Source: Brevipalpus yothersi
Taxonomy: Eukaryota > Arthropoda > Arachnida > Trombidiformes > Tenuipalpidae
Reading direction: 5' to 3'
Assembly: GCA_003956705.1 (NCBI GenBank)
Contig: QZCP01000556.1
Coordinates: forward strand, 455,163-519,162
Length of the DNA stretch: 64,000 bases
Shown here: in pieces, positions 22,973 to 37,064 of the stretch
How positions within the stretch are numbered: position 1 is the stretch's first letter
Layout of the letters: the number at the start of each line of letters is the position of its first letter
The notes under the pieces: model-generated
The model's input: the letters and a program-made list of their open reading frames with translations, nothing else
What the model was told of the DNA's origin: nothing
The model's database searches: none
Program-made: the position numbers and the translations under genes

Positions 22973-25900
22973 GATTGCAGAAACTATGATTGAAATTTGA
23001 ACTCTTCATTGCGTCTTTAAGAAAGAGAGAAATTTGAAGCTAAGCAAAATCATTTCATTTGAGTTACAATATCCAGATAAAAGGTGTGTGCTTTAAGAAA
23101 TTCTTTATCAGCATGGAAGTGATAAATTGGGTCGAAAATCCTATGAACTCGAGGTTCCAATTGTGAAAGAAGGTGTATCCAATATGATATAAGTCATCCA
23201 GTGAATCTCTGACCGGTATGCTATGATGGAATCGAAATCAAGAAATTGTTTTGAACTATCATCATTGATCCAACTTTTCACATGATATCATTGAAATTCT
23301 TCTCATCATTAAGAGCGATAACTAAAGCAACGGAAACAGATTGTGAATTGATTGTAGATTATGGCTTGACCCAAGTTATTGTGTTATCTAATCAGTTAAC
23401 AAATTCTTATCGGTCCGCAAGCATTTATCAAGCTGCCCTGTTTATTAAATTCTGATATTTTAACCATTTTTTCACAATGAAAGGAATAAAAAGGCGATCG
23501 AGAAGGCAACGATATTCGAATAATCGATTAATTGATTAAGGTACCCCGAATTGAACAAATATAAACAGAAAATCTTCAACTGGTGTTATAAAAATAACTC
23601 CCAATTGATAAGTTTGAAGGAAAGTTTTGAGAAAATTTCTCTTTTTTTCTCGAAATTTATCCATAAGATATAAAAATTATAATTTTTTGTAAATGTATTT
23701 TTAGTCAAAAATCGGAAAAATCAATTTGACCTCCTTTCAATTTTACCAGATGGCAGCAGCGGGGTGATAAGAAAAAGAAAAAGTTTCCTAGTGTTGAAAC
23801 TGAACTTTCTTGATGATTCAGAAAATAATTGATTTGAATTAATATTTTTCTCACAATTAGCCTGAATGATTTGACACATGTAAATCGATTAAGTAGCTCT
23901 ATAAATTGGGAGGAAATTTTTTGTAGTTTGTTGTGCTTCTATTGCGATAGTTCTAATCAAACTTTTCTCTCTGACGACGGCGATAGAAAAAATATTTCTC
24001 TTTTCACATTAAAAATCATGAAATAATGCCAGTGAGCTGTATGAAAGTTCAGTTCATGATGACCAATGAATATTATCACAAAAATATCATGGAGCATCGA
24101 GGATCATTTCTGTAGGATAATTACTTTTTCTCACCTTTCTTCATCTACAATGAGAGCTTATCAAATGCGCCTGCAATTTCTTAAGACTAAAAAATTCGAC
24201 GATTTTTCATCCCCTATCGACTGATTTAAATAGCCATGTACTCTAGATGTTACCATGATAAGTAATTGTGTTAGATAATATCCACGGTTCGTGATAAAGT
24301 ATATCTATAGATAAATTACCATCCATCCTAGGTATACGGTGATAACTTTCAGAAGGTCTCGTTCCATCCACAGAGTAGAAAAGATGCTTTTTACATCATG
24401 AATGATTGCATGATGCAAAATTCGAGAGGTATAAAGGAAAGTTAATCCAATTTTTCATACATTTCGCTATTTCCTCTTCGATGCAATGCAATACAATTCA
24501 AATTGAATACTCATACATATTCTCACATTTTTTCTTCAACTGTACTCAAACATTCGGCCCATTGGCCAGCATACATGTATATCTGTGGAATCAAATCTGA
24601 ATTTTCGCCTCGCCTCGCTCAATTTTGTTTCATCGTAAATGATGCGAGTTTTGAGGCTTTTGCAGGCTCGAATGCTGGTCAGTGGTCAGTGTTCCTGACA
24701 GAAAGTAGGGCTGAATGAATTTGTATGGCATGATCTCAAGCAAACCATGATACACTTGTGTACAATGCCACTTCTTCCACCAACACCTGAGTTCGTCACT
24801 TTTGGACATCATCATGATGATCATCAAGATGAATATACATGGTATATATATTGTCCAAAATTTTTCTTTCCACTTGTTTGGTCACCTGAATCAGTGCAAG
24901 TTCCATGAAAATTCAAATGATAACAGTTAGCCGAATAAATGAATGAATGATGATTTGGGTCAGTATAGATTGACCAAATCATTTTAATGAGAATTAAGTG
25001 GCAAAATGTTTCAATTTCTATTAAATTTAATCGTACAGAAAAATACTCTCAGAATGTGAACACTTATTTCTCCTTCTCATGAACCTATTTCGATTATCAG
25101 TAAGTGAAAATCTTTATCTCTCTCTCCCCCAAAAACTTCATGATTAATCTTCACACTCATTACGCTTCACAGTAGAACATTTGGTGGAGAAAAAAAAGAA
25201 GTAAGCAGAAGGGACAGAAAAAAAGATCCCATAAAAATCAGCTCCATCAGACAGATCCATCAAGGCATACGGTAAGCGGTGTGTAGGGCCACTTTTACCA
25301 TCAAGGTGGTGACCCAGGTTGCCGAAAAAATTTAAGCATCCCCATCAACGCAACTTTTGGTTCACGATACAAGGTAATCCAAGCGATCACAAGACGATCT
25401 GGCATAAATTATTTGAATCATAATCAACTCTGATGATCATCTTCAATTTGATTCTTCATCTCTCTCTCTTTCTCTTGCTCATCATGCCTCCCACCTCCCA
25501 CATCCTCCGACCACTCTACACACATAAGCACATGATGAAGATGCTCAATGGTAACCTGGATGATCACAGCTCTTATTCATTGTGAATCGTGAGAGGAATG
25601 GGTAACTATTAGCTACTTCCAATTGCCATTCTCAACTCTCCACACATAAGCTTCATTCGTGGAAGAGGAAATGATAATTACGATTGAAAATTAGTTTCAC
25701 CGTCGACTATGTGATTGCTCGCGACGCTTCTGTCTTTTTCCTCTCTTTCTCTACCATCAAAAATGGATTCTCTCTCTCCTACCTGGCCCACCAGCGACAT
25801 GGGACCTCGGCCTCCCGATATTCCGTCAGATACTCACATTATTTTGCGTGCATCTTGAATATATGGCGAATGAGAAAGAGAGAGAAAAAAAAATCGTTCC

Positions 25901-26406
25901 CGGCTTACATTACCGAACGCTGTGACCCGAGAAGACGGACTATCTCTCCTCTTTTTGGGCGCGAATTATGTCCAAATTATAGCTCATAATCATCCAGTCA
26001 TCGGAATGAGGCTTGTTTTAATCATTTTTCAAGACAATTTTTGAGAAAAGAGAGCATACCAAGTGGGAGAGAAGAGGAGAATAACTCTCATGAATTATAC
26101 CAACTCTCTCTCTCCCCCTCTCTCTATCTATCTATCTATCTTGCCCAAAAAACACAAAAGCATTTCAAACTCTACAACCCCCTCTGTGCTCTCTCTCTCT
26201 CTCTTTCTCTCGTTCTCTCTCCTCTTTCCGGTCCAAATCCTCACTTTCCGGTGGCCACTATCGGTCGTTGGACTCTCATCATGGGCCTATCTATTTGCAA
26301 AATCCACCTCCCCCGCTTGTGAAGGCCAACAAGTAAACTTCTCAATTGCAACCCACTTGGCCCACCATCCTGAGAAGCACTACTGTTCTTGTTTATATCT
26401 TGTACA

Positions 26407-26445
<39 letters not shown>

Positions 26446-28414
26446 AATTTCTTTGTCATGAATCGGTTCGCTTAGCTTGGCCATCGGATCATTTCACCAA
26501 GAGACTGTTTCGCATTGAGTGTGAAACTTTTTCTCCAATCAAGTGACATTCATTCTAGAACACACATGATATGTGAGAAAGGTGTTGCTGATTGTTTTTT
26601 TTCAGTTTTGTACGTCACATTTTGGACGAAAATTTTCTCTCTCATGTACAATGGAGGAGAGAGAAAGAAAATGGTAATAATGAAGAGGAGGAGGAAGAAA
26701 ATCATGATGAATATTCTCTCATTAAGAGAAAAGTGGACTCTCACTTTCCACAATAAACAATGCAAATTTGACTCTATCATCAGAATGATGAACAAATCTT
26801 GTGAGTATTCGTATGATTTCCCGAAAGATTCAAGCAACAGTGAACACCAATACGTGATGTGAAGGAGATAGAAAGAAAAGGCATAGATACAGGGATTCAA
26901 GGCATTCTAATTTCTGTCTATTTCGACTTGTTGTTTTTGGAAACAAAATTCTCATTCACCTTCCAAGCAAGACAAAATAAAAGAACAATCTTGAATTGAT
27001 TGTGACGAAGCTCAGGATTTTTTTCTTTACCATTCTGTGAAAGCCAAAGTCACTAAAATTTTCAAATCACTTTCATCAGTGGAGATAGAATTAAATCACC
27101 AAAAAACCAAAATATTGTTCTCAGAAACTCATGATGTATGTGTGAATAAATATATTTCTATCAACAACATTGAGGGAGCTTTTTTAGCATCGTTCTACCT
27201 CATGAGAGATGAAACCCATAACCTAAAATAATCATCTAGAGATAGCTTTTGCGCTCATGTTCATTCATAAAATGGCACAGGAATCACTTCTAGAAGTCAG
27301 AGTCTCTCCTTTTGGCATTTTGAATCGTTTCATAGACTATTTTTTTACTAATTCTCATGATTTTAGGCTATGGTGTCACCATGGATCAGTTTGCTCTCTC
27401 TCTCTCTCTTGCAACTCACTCAATCGAAAAGATAGAAAGAGGAGGAAAATAAAATGTGAACAATTCATTTTTGAACAAAATATATCCCCTGAGATGAAGG
27501 GAGTCAGGCAAAGTGATAAAATATAGTTGCCTGTAATGGAAGGATCCATAGTATGTAGCAAAATTTTGCCTCCATGAGCCATCATTTGACCGGGGAAAAG
27601 TATACCATGGAAAAGAGAGAGAGAGAGAGAAACTCTGGATTCTGATGATCCTCGATGGTACACATCATTCAGGTTACAAAAAGAGAGAGAAAGTGATTTT
27701 AAAATGAATGAATTCTTCTGCCCTGCTCACCATGCTTCCACTATCTGAGCGCTTCCAAATTCACTTCATCATTTTTCTTCTCTCTCTCTCTCTCTCTCTC
27801 TCTCTTTCAGTTTTGACTCGAGATTTTGATTCTCCTCCCATTCTTTCAACTCCCACCTAAAATCGCACTAGCTTTTCTATTTTGTCCTGTACATACTCTA
27901 CACTATTCTCTTCACAGATAGTGAAAAAGGAAGAGAGAGAATCAGTTTGAAAATTACCAGTAAATCCCCGGGAAGAGAGTAAGAGTGAGAGAGAAAAAAA
28001 ATGAATGGAAGTTGATGAATAATGTCAAAATTTTTAATGATTACAAATAGTGAGCGGAATATGAGTGAGAAAGAGAGATAGAAAAAGGAAGCAAGGATTG
28101 TTGTTGTGAAAAAGATGATCACTTGAACTGGTGATTAGAGGAAGAGAGAGAGAAAGAGAGAGAGAGAGAGGAAGAAAGAAATAAAGAGAGAGAGAGCTAG
28201 GCTAAGAGGAAAGAGAAGAGAGAGAGAATGCTGCTTAGAAGCGATATCAGAGAACAAGAAGGAAAAGAAAGAGAAGAGAGAGATGAGAGCTGCTCGCATC
28301 ATTTATTATAGGAAGACTTTGAGACTCCAGTTGCTTAGAGAAAGTGGAAGAGAGAGAGAGAGAGAAAGTAATATCCAGTTTATAGAGCAATCTTCAAGCA
28401 ATATCACTAGCAAA

Positions 28415-28419
<5 letters not shown>

Positions 28420-28483
<64 letters not shown>
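28420..28483. repeat. (GA)n microsatellite
   Basis: A pure GA tract of about 64 bp inside a purine-rich stretch running from about 28140 to 28690. Confidence 0.97.
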
Positions 28484-28485
<2 letters not shown>

Positions 28486-29578
28486 AGAATATCTTGCTCA
28501 GATTAATATTCTCTCTTTCCCTGGAGAAGTGAGACCGTTGATGTGCCCTTTCGTTCCTATGGTAAGAACAGCGAGTAAAGAAAGAAATCAAGGATGAGAG
28601 AGAGAGAAATAATAGGAAGAAGATGAGTCCAGAAGAGGAGGATTGCTGTGAGTAGATCATCAAGTCATGGAGAAAGAGAGAGAGAGATGAAAGTAAGCAT
28701 CAATCGATTGTTTCCGAGTTACTCTCCTATGTAGCTTCCTGAGGCATATATACATCCAGAATTCTACCATGAAGTTCTGAAAGTAGCGAAACGAATGGAG
28801 AACGAAGTTCTAAGTAATCAGTAGATTTTTCTATGTACAGTCTAGTTATGTATAGTCTGGTAGAATATCGAGAGAAAAGCTGTGAGCATGAATTCATCAG
28901 TGATCATTCACTATTACAGATTACGATACTGTTTTCTCCTATCATTTGTATTTCGTTATACTTTTCATCTCTTGATGATGAAAAAAGTCAGAGAAATATG
29001 GTCATGAATTTCCGGAAGGACTGGAGAACTATTGGCAAATGGAGATCAAATGTTGCTCAGGTTTAGGAAGCGGTTGGATGATCCTGTTTATGATGATGCT
29101 GGCTGGATTGTTGATGAAGACATTATGTGATGGGCAATGAGAAAGTGAATATGTATTGGCAAATGAATGGAAACAAAAAAAATGATGATGAATATTGAGA
29201 GGGAAGGGAAGAGGAAAAAAGAGGCGGACAAACAGAATACGCAAAATACTATTGGGACATAGGAGAATGCATTTCTCATCGGTCCGTGATGATCATATCA
29301 TCATCATTGGACATGGAAAAATAATGAAATGAAATGGTAATTCACCTAACATCATCATCAACATCAGCAGCATCCAGTTTGTTGAGAAGATGAAGTCATG
29401 AAGGGAAATCAGAAATCAGTCTACCAACCCCAAAAGGCAGGGAATATGTGTGTGTTCGGGATGTGGACACCATTGAGGATTGAATTGTGAAAAGAGTGGA
29501 TATACAATCATCATTAAAAGGCGATTACATTGTATTTTCTGACCAAACCTCTGGAGATGTGATCGCTTTTTGTCGAAT

Positions 29579-29581
<3 letters not shown>

Positions 29582-29618
<37 letters not shown>
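29582..29618. repeat. (CT)n microsatellite
   Basis: A pure CT tract of about 37 bp in the gene-poor region. Confidence 0.95.
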
Positions 29619-29620
<2 letters not shown>

Positions 29621-30613
29621 CCGATCTTTCGATTCACAGTCCGATTCCCGGTGGACGATTTCAGCCGCCTGATGGTATACTTTTAGCGGATAGAATTGGA
29701 GGGTTCAAATGAACATCAGCAGTGTATTCGATTGTTTGACAATATATATTGGCCCGAGAAGAATAAGTTGGCCTGATCGCAGTTCGAATGTTATGTTCAA
29801 GAATGGAAAGAAAAAAGAAAGATATCAATGACACACGGATCCCTGTGCATATATCTAGCAGGAACAGTTTGAATGTCACAGTCAATGAATCCTTAGGAGC
29901 ACATACATATACACCCCAGAGGAGACGGAAAGAGAGAGAAGCACCTTGGACAGGAGTGATGTAAGTGGCCTGAATCGGAGCAAGTAATAGTACTAGTAGA
30001 AATACAGATATAAAATATGCTCTGTCCCTCTCATTGAACCAGAACGGTGTGAAACACGCTCCATAGCTTGAGGCGATGGTCTTTTCCGATGTGATGTAGG
30101 GTCTGTTGTTGAATTGAGGAAATGATCTAGTGAAGAGAATACATAGAAAAACGAGTCAAATGTGCTAGAAAAATGGGGTCTAATCTAAATTCAATTGAGT
30201 ACAGCTTCATTGAAGAGGCTCCAAAAAGTGTGAAAGTATTCTGGAATCTAGAATTTCATCGAAATAAAGACAGGAGGCAATCGTAGCTATTGAAGAGGAC
30301 ACTAGAATGGTCAGCGATCATGATGGGTGTACATAAAGTTCACCAAAGGTGTGAAAAATTTATCCAATAAATAGAGTGTGTAAGCTACTCTCTTGGAACA
30401 CCAGCAATCCATGACCATTATTCCGGTGGATGTATATATATATGTGTGTATCTTGAAGGCTCTATGAACTTTTTAACACGAGCTTCTTCCATGGCTTCAT
30501 GCCATACACCTTTGCATTCCCCATGAAATTCAAGCATACTTTTACTCGAGCGTTTCACTGTCACACACATGCACTGGCACACACCCCATACACACACACA
30601 CACACACACAGCA

Positions 30614-30689
30614 TCACTCGGCTAATTCACATGGTCTATCGCTTATGTGAAAATATTTCACTCACTTCCTCGTTTGAAATAGGAAGAGA

Positions 30690-30769
<80 letters not shown>

Positions 30770-30846
30770 NTCACTCGGCTAATTCACATGGTCTATCGCT
30801 TATGTGAAAATATTTCACTCACTTCCTCGTTTGAAATAGGAAGAGA

Positions 30847-30926
<80 letters not shown>
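30614..30926. repeat. Direct duplication around an assembly gap (N at 30770)
   Basis: The sequence starting TCACTCGGCTAATTCACATG at 30614 and ending in a GA tract at 30769 recurs from 30771 onward, base for base as far as I can compare it, again running into GA. A single N sits between them. This looks like two contig ends that stop in the same microsatellite and were joined without merging their overlap, rather than a biological duplication. Confidence 0.9.
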
Positions 30927-31141
30927 TAGAGATGAAGATGGCTAACATGATCCTGGTTAACGGTACATCGATATGGGTGAGCTGATGTCCATGCCTCTAT
31001 GGCGGTTCCAATGAGTGAGGTGGCGATGGTAGTGGTGGTCAAGGATCCAGAGAAAGAGAAGGAGAGAGAAAAAGAAAGAGAAACAGAAAGGGAAGTATGT
31101 GTCTGTCTGGATCAGTAAGCATCATGGAGAAAGAGTAAAAT

Positions 31142-31144
<3 letters not shown>

Positions 31145-31202
<58 letters not shown>
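31145..31202. repeat. (GA)n microsatellite
   Basis: A pure GA tract of about 58 bp, the third long GA tract within 600 bp. Confidence 0.96.
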
Positions 31203-31206
<4 letters not shown>

Positions 31207-31448
31207 TAACAGGGTGTAGAAAATCATGCACTGAAACCGATAGGCTGGATGAATTATCGATCTTTTTCATCCACTTCACTTGAGAGAAGTGATTTTGCTA
31301 GTGAACATTTTCTAACCTCCCATCAGATTGTATTCCTCTATTCTTGTGTGGGTATGTGCCTAGTCTCGTGCCTCAGGTTCAAGGTTCCAGAAAGTGGAAC
31401 TGAACTGGAAGCCCACGAATGAAAGGTACGAATCACTGCCTCGAGACG

Positions 31449-31478
31449 ATATATATTTATATATATATATATATATAT
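31449..31478. repeat. (AT)n tract
   Basis: A nearly pure alternating TA stretch of about 30 bp in the gene-poor region. Confidence 0.85.
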
Positions 31479-31969
31479 TCCAGGGCACTGGGCCGATGAG
31501 TAGCAAGTCTTCCATGGCATGAAATTGAAAGTAAAATAGAAAGGGACATGGTTAGTTGATAACTTCGTTTGCCACCTCCATTCATCCACCCACTCGATCC
31601 ATGAATTCACACACACACATAACATTGACATTTGTTTACATTCAGTCTCATTGAAGCAGATTATTGATCATTGATGAATGATAAAAATCAATATTGACAT
31701 ATGAACTGAGCACAAAATAGATCAAATTCCATGTATCCTATATCAATGAATCCAATTGACTGTGGAAAGTTTATGATTCATGATCAAAAAGTAGAAAAGA
31801 AATATTTTCATGAAAAAAAATCTTAAAAATATCCACAGATTAGGAGTGTAATTTTTTTGAACATTTTTTTTGAATTTTTCATCCTAAATCGGTCTCCATA
31901 GACTCGTTTAAGGTAATCATTCAATTGATCATCTGGCAAATATATGGTGCAAATATATCGAAAGACTAC

Positions 31970-31974
<5 letters not shown>

Positions 31975-32015
<41 letters not shown>
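31975..32015. repeat. (CT)n microsatellite
   Basis: A pure CT tract of about 41 bp. Confidence 0.95.
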
Positions 32016-32017
<2 letters not shown>

Positions 32018-33547
32018 AAGCTTGTGAGGTAATGATTAATTTAGTGACCATCAATATGTATACACACAAGTGTTGGGCCAAGTAGATGATTTTTGTGGCT
32101 GATACAGCTAACAGATCACTGATCATTTATTTTCCCATTCAATGTATCACGAAAACTGAACTTTCCCAAAAAAGTGCCCAAAATACACGCGATCGCGTTT
32201 TGGCCTTAAAATTTTGCGTGAACAGATCGAGTCAAAGAGAAAAATGCTGCCTTGTGTGAGTGGAAAGTTCCCCCCAAAACAATTAACAAGGTGATGCTAA
32301 CACACCTAAGTGATTTGTATTGTGTCTGTGTGTGTAGATGAATATTAATTAAAAATTGATCAGAATAAAGTCAATTGAGAGTCGATTTTCTATTCATACA
32401 ATCATTCTTAAGCGTATAGCTTAAAGTCATCAATGTACATTCTATGGGAAAAAGTACACTGATATTAACCATCTTTCGCTCTTCCAGCTTCCTTTTTACC
32501 GCCCAGTCGATTGCCTTTGGACAATCTAAAGGCTCGTGTATGTGTGCGTATACATGTGGATTGATGCCACTTTCGAGGTGATACAGAATTCAAAATTCAT
32601 CTGGAACGGATCATGTAGATGATGATGATGATGGAAAGTTATTCGCCAAAAGTCATACACTGACCACACACACACATACATACACAAGATTTGGGCTATG
32701 ATGATGATCCCAGTGATGAGGCACGAGGCATCCAGCATCCACACCCGGGATGATGTTGGTTGGTGGGGGAGGGGAATAAGAATGGTAGAAACAAGTAAAT
32801 CGCATTATTCGCAAAGTTTGACTGGCCATCATCATCATTACAAGCAAGCCGAATTGTGTGTATCAAAAAATTTTGACTCTTTCACATACATCTACACACA
32901 CACACACACATTGTCAGCATCCTGCTGATGCTATTCTCTATCACTTTCGCTTGTCAAATTGATTCACATGGATGCATGCGCCTTGTGTGTATCGTTTTTA
33001 CTTTTCCTCCCGATTCACTCATTTGGCCCTGCATAAATTGACTGTATTTGTACACACACAAGAGAAGAGGCGGAAGAGGAGGTAAAGTAGGAGGCTGTGA
33101 GGGTGGTGAAAAGGCTATGGATGCGAATGGAGTGGAAGAGAGAGAGAGATGTTGTTGAAAAAAAAGAGAGAAGAAGAGAGAGGGAATATCAAGTTGATAA
33201 GCCGACAGTAACTGTATTCTAGCATCAAAATCTAATCCAAAAGAGTACACTTGGTTAAACTAATCACAACACCTTGTTCAAGCCCGCCCATCATACAGGG
33301 GCTTAATGAAATGAAGATTCATCTGAATCTATAGAGTGTCCATGGTGTTGGATGGAGGGGCTATACAATAGTAGCCCTTCTGGAATGATGAGGTTTTCTT
33401 CTCAGCATCCATACATCTTCACTTACTCGGCAAACATAAACTGTACTCACCAACAGTGGCATTTAAACAGATTTATCGAGCCAATCATCGAATTGATGGG
33501 AAACAATATTCAATTCAACACACACAAATGAAGGACAATCTAATGAT

Positions 33548-33550
<3 letters not shown>

Positions 33551-33580
<30 letters not shown>
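33551..33580. repeat. (GA)n microsatellite
   Basis: A pure GA tract of 30 bp. Confidence 0.93.
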
Positions 33581-33583
<3 letters not shown>

Positions 33584-34866
33584 ATGACTAGAATATAGAG
33601 AAAATTATTTCGATCCAATGATTACTATTGCATTAAACATCGATTAGGGAAGGCGTTACGACAATCAAATTTATCAATTTGCTCTCATTGAATTCTATCA
33701 TCAGTAGGTTTGACAATTGATGATAAGCTTATGGTTGGCCTTGAGAAGATGACCAATTAAAGTGGACAACCGCCACTTGATCAAGACGAGAATCAATTTT
33801 ATCGCATTGACTCTCAAAGAGAAAAAATAGTCTCAGATCACTATTCTCACCTTATTGAAGCAAAAATTGTCAGAATCAGTCTTACAACCGTGCAATAATA
33901 ATGCTATACTGATTAAAGTTTTTCTGTTCAATGTTTCCATATACAATTATAATTGATGTTAGCATTCATTTGATAGGATTTTTTGGTTCAAAAACTTTGA
34001 GAAAAATGTGAACAATAATCTTGAAACATCCCGAAGAAACAATTATAATTATTGTCACGATAAAAATGAGGAAAGAAATTTTTGTTTCTCACCAAAATTA
34101 TTTTTGTCATAATGAATCATTGATGATTGGAAGGAGAAAATTTTTTTCCATCTCTCTCTATCGCATTTTTTTACTACGCATTTTGTCAATTATTTTTGGC
34201 CATTATTTTTTTTACGGAAACAAAAATCAGTCAACATGATTATCATCTTCATTGCAACGGTGGCTATCATTTTTATTTGTAAAAATGTCGGGAAAAGAAG
34301 AAGGGAGCAAAAAATTTTCCAAATGACTTAGCATGGAAGAAAAATATTCCTCTTTTCATTCTTCTTCTTCTTATACTTCTTCTTTCTTTTTCTCTTCCAT
34401 TCGCCTGATGACGATACATGGTGCATGTGTGATTGTGTATGCTGATCGCAGCTAGCTACTGATGGCGATTATCCTCACTCACGGTGTCCACTCGTGTGCG
34501 AACCCGATTGTGATTACGCAAACCTTCACACACTCACACTCACACACACAATTTTGGGCCCGAAAAAAAATTTGGCCCATGATAAGATTGGCCCATACAC
34601 ATTGTGAGCCTGGGACAGCGTCGACTATCGGCTGTCTGTTGCTTCAATGAAGTCACACACACACATCCATCCCAGCACGCACATCGAGAAGAGCCTATTG
34701 GACTTGAATTTGCATGAATTAATCGGATGAAGAAGCAGGCAGAAAAGGTCAACGATGATAGTCTGGCGAAAGAATTGTGTATGTATGTATATTCCGAGAA
34801 CTGAGCTGGTGTGTGACAATCGATTACGAATTGCTCTTCAGAACTGCTGTCTGATCATTTTAGGAG

Positions 34867-34869
<3 letters not shown>

Positions 34870-34905
<36 letters not shown>
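34870..34905. repeat. (GA)n microsatellite
   Basis: A pure GA tract of about 36 bp. Confidence 0.94.
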
Positions 34906-34908
<3 letters not shown>

Positions 34909-36827
34909 GAATAGCCCAAATTATCTTCCAAATTTTGAGAGAGAGAAACCATCAGATATATGAAAGTCAATGATTATCTAAATAATCAGAACCTGCAGAC
35001 ACACACATACATCGATGAGAAGAGATGCAATCATGCGTAAGAATGTGGAGGATGCATCAAAAAATTGACTCTACATATAAACGTGCTAGTGCTATTGCTC
35101 ATTTGCATGGATGCTTGTATTTTCTCTCTCTTTCTCTCTTCGATTTTTCGAGGCAGATGATTTCTCATCACTAATCAGCCAGCGAGTGTGTGTATGTATG
35201 AGGGATGGGAAGAAGGATGTGAAAATCTTCTCATTATCTGCATCATGGATCACCGATGGGAAGATGCGAAAAATTGCGTAGTAAACCGCATCAACTTAAT
35301 CCTTCGAGTTAATCGAGCTAAAAAGTTTTCTTCCTCTATCAAAGCCACACACAGACAATTGCCACCAACACTATTGTCACCATTGGAACACCCAAATTTT
35401 GGATCGAATTCGGCTGGATAAGCTGAAAAGTGATTGTATCTACGATCATTCTGACATTTTGACACCTCTCATAACAAAACTGATAATCCATATGTCCTCA
35501 TCAAGTTCCTTCACCATTCCAGATATTCTAGACATTTGCGTAAGACAAAAATTATATCACCAATAAGTTGTAGATGAAATTTTTTCTCTCACAGAGGTAT
35601 ACAATCGCATATTCTCAGCATTTTCAACATTCTCGGAAGTGGTACGAGATGACATTGAGTTGTCAACTTCCGTTGAAACAAGTTTTTCTCTTTTTCAATT
35701 TACACCAAACCACCAAGAAAGAAATGAATAATAGAGGAGAGAAATTTAGATGAGAAACGATTTACTATTCAAACTTTTTGCTAGGGCACTGATTGTTATC
35801 ATCGTAATTTATGGTGTTTTCCAATTTTCCGTGTTTGAGTGATCAAAAAGATGATATTATTCTTTCTGAATTCTTCCAACTATACCGAAGAGAGTGAAAA
35901 GGAAAAAATGAACAGTATTTGGGCAACGTTATGCTGCTCTCTCAAGCCTTTTCATCTTCAAAGTCGAGATTCAGAGAATCTTCTATCCGAAATCGATTGA
36001 CCATGAGTATTTTCCATCATTTCACTTTCAAAGGGTCCTTAGAGATGAAGGCAGACACCACCATCGCGAAGCACTTATTCTCACCGGAATTTATCTATGA
36101 GACATCTAGATTGGATCGTTCTCAATAGTGATATCGATGTCCACTACTGTAACAATACCCAATAGCCAATGTTTATTATGATTATTGTTTGTTTCGATTG
36201 CTATTAATACTTCTTCAGCAGCTACGTAAATGGTACAAATCTGAGATACATATAAAGCTGTAGCCTGTGAGAGGTACTCGACACTGATGGATAAAGGTCT
36301 ATGGAGAGCGATCACATTTGCCTTAATTCTATCCAATTCTCATAGATGAGCATGGGGAAGAAATGAACAATTCCCATAGATGATCTGTTAGTAATAGATT
36401 AGCACGATTGGATTGGCAATTTTTGAGTAGACAATGAATTCAATTTTTTTTCTCTCTCTCTTCTTCCGATTCAATCTGCTTTCATGATGAATTTCGTGGA
36501 GCGTTTCGCACCAGCAGTATCGATGAGCGTGAAGCTGGGAGGAAAAGAGAATCGATGGAGGAGAAATTGATGCTGGAAAAACGGCAGAGAAGGCTGAAAA
36601 CTCAATGAACCAGTAAGAAAAAGAGGAGAAAGAGAGAGAAGATAGAAGGTGAATCAAATAATTGATAGACAAGAAGGAAGCAAAGAGATGCATCCGAAAA
36701 CCAAAGAAAGAAAAAGAGAGAATGAGAATGAGAGGAAAACTGAGAGAGTGTCCAGGAAATGGAAATAAAGATGCTGTATCAAGTGAAAAGGATGGACAAG
36801 AGATATACCTCATCCTCATCCACATTC

Positions 36828-36832
<5 letters not shown>

Positions 36833-36859
<27 letters not shown>
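36833..36859. repeat. (CT)n microsatellite
   Basis: A pure CT tract of about 27 bp, just beyond the 3' end of the charged-protein gene. Confidence 0.92.
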
Positions 36860-36942
36860 TTACCAGAATTTTTAGCATCAAATGTGACCATATCCTCAAC
36901 AGCACAAGTATTCATGGTGTGATAGTCGTAATGGTTGTTGGG

Positions 36943-36948
36943 TTTATT
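36943..36948 (-). terminator. PolyA signal of the charged-protein gene
   Basis: TTTATT on the plus strand reads AATAAA on the minus strand, about 117 bp past the stop codon at 37065. The distance and strand fit. Confidence 0.6.
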
Positions 36949-37064
36949 CAGTATATTACATTTAAATAAGGATGTTGGAAAAGATTGGATAAGAATTGAC
37001 TCTCGCTGATGGACAAGTGTGGCCCAGTATATTGGTCAACAAATAAGCAATCAAAGACATTTCC

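Larger units (their letters stand above)
22973..36942. other. About 14-kb gene-poor region
   Basis: I find no exon with family resemblance or consistent splice phases on either strand. Open frames are short and mostly translate GA, CT, CA or ATC repeats. A slightly more GC-rich patch at 25700-25990 has an open frame of 101 codons, but its peptide resembles nothing and lacks splice context. The region contains at least seven long GA/CT tracts, an (AT)n tract near 31449-31478, one N at 30770 and a 12-bp palindrome at 32187-32198. It may hold regulatory DNA or unrecognised non-coding RNA. Confidence 0.5.

Noticed and set aside
25285..25370. Possible tRNA-like or hairpin sequence (GGGCCAC...GTGACCC, GGTTCACG)
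   Set aside because: No complete cloverleaf can be drawn and the B-box lacks the GTTCGA core.
25684..26461. Possible coding exons in a GC-richer patch
   Set aside because: The peptides do not resemble any family, frames end in CT repeats, and splice phases give no longer product.
36388..36825. 145-codon minus-strand open frame
   Set aside because: Low-complexity Ser/Phe-rich translation of purine-rich DNA, with no polyA, signal or domain that fits.
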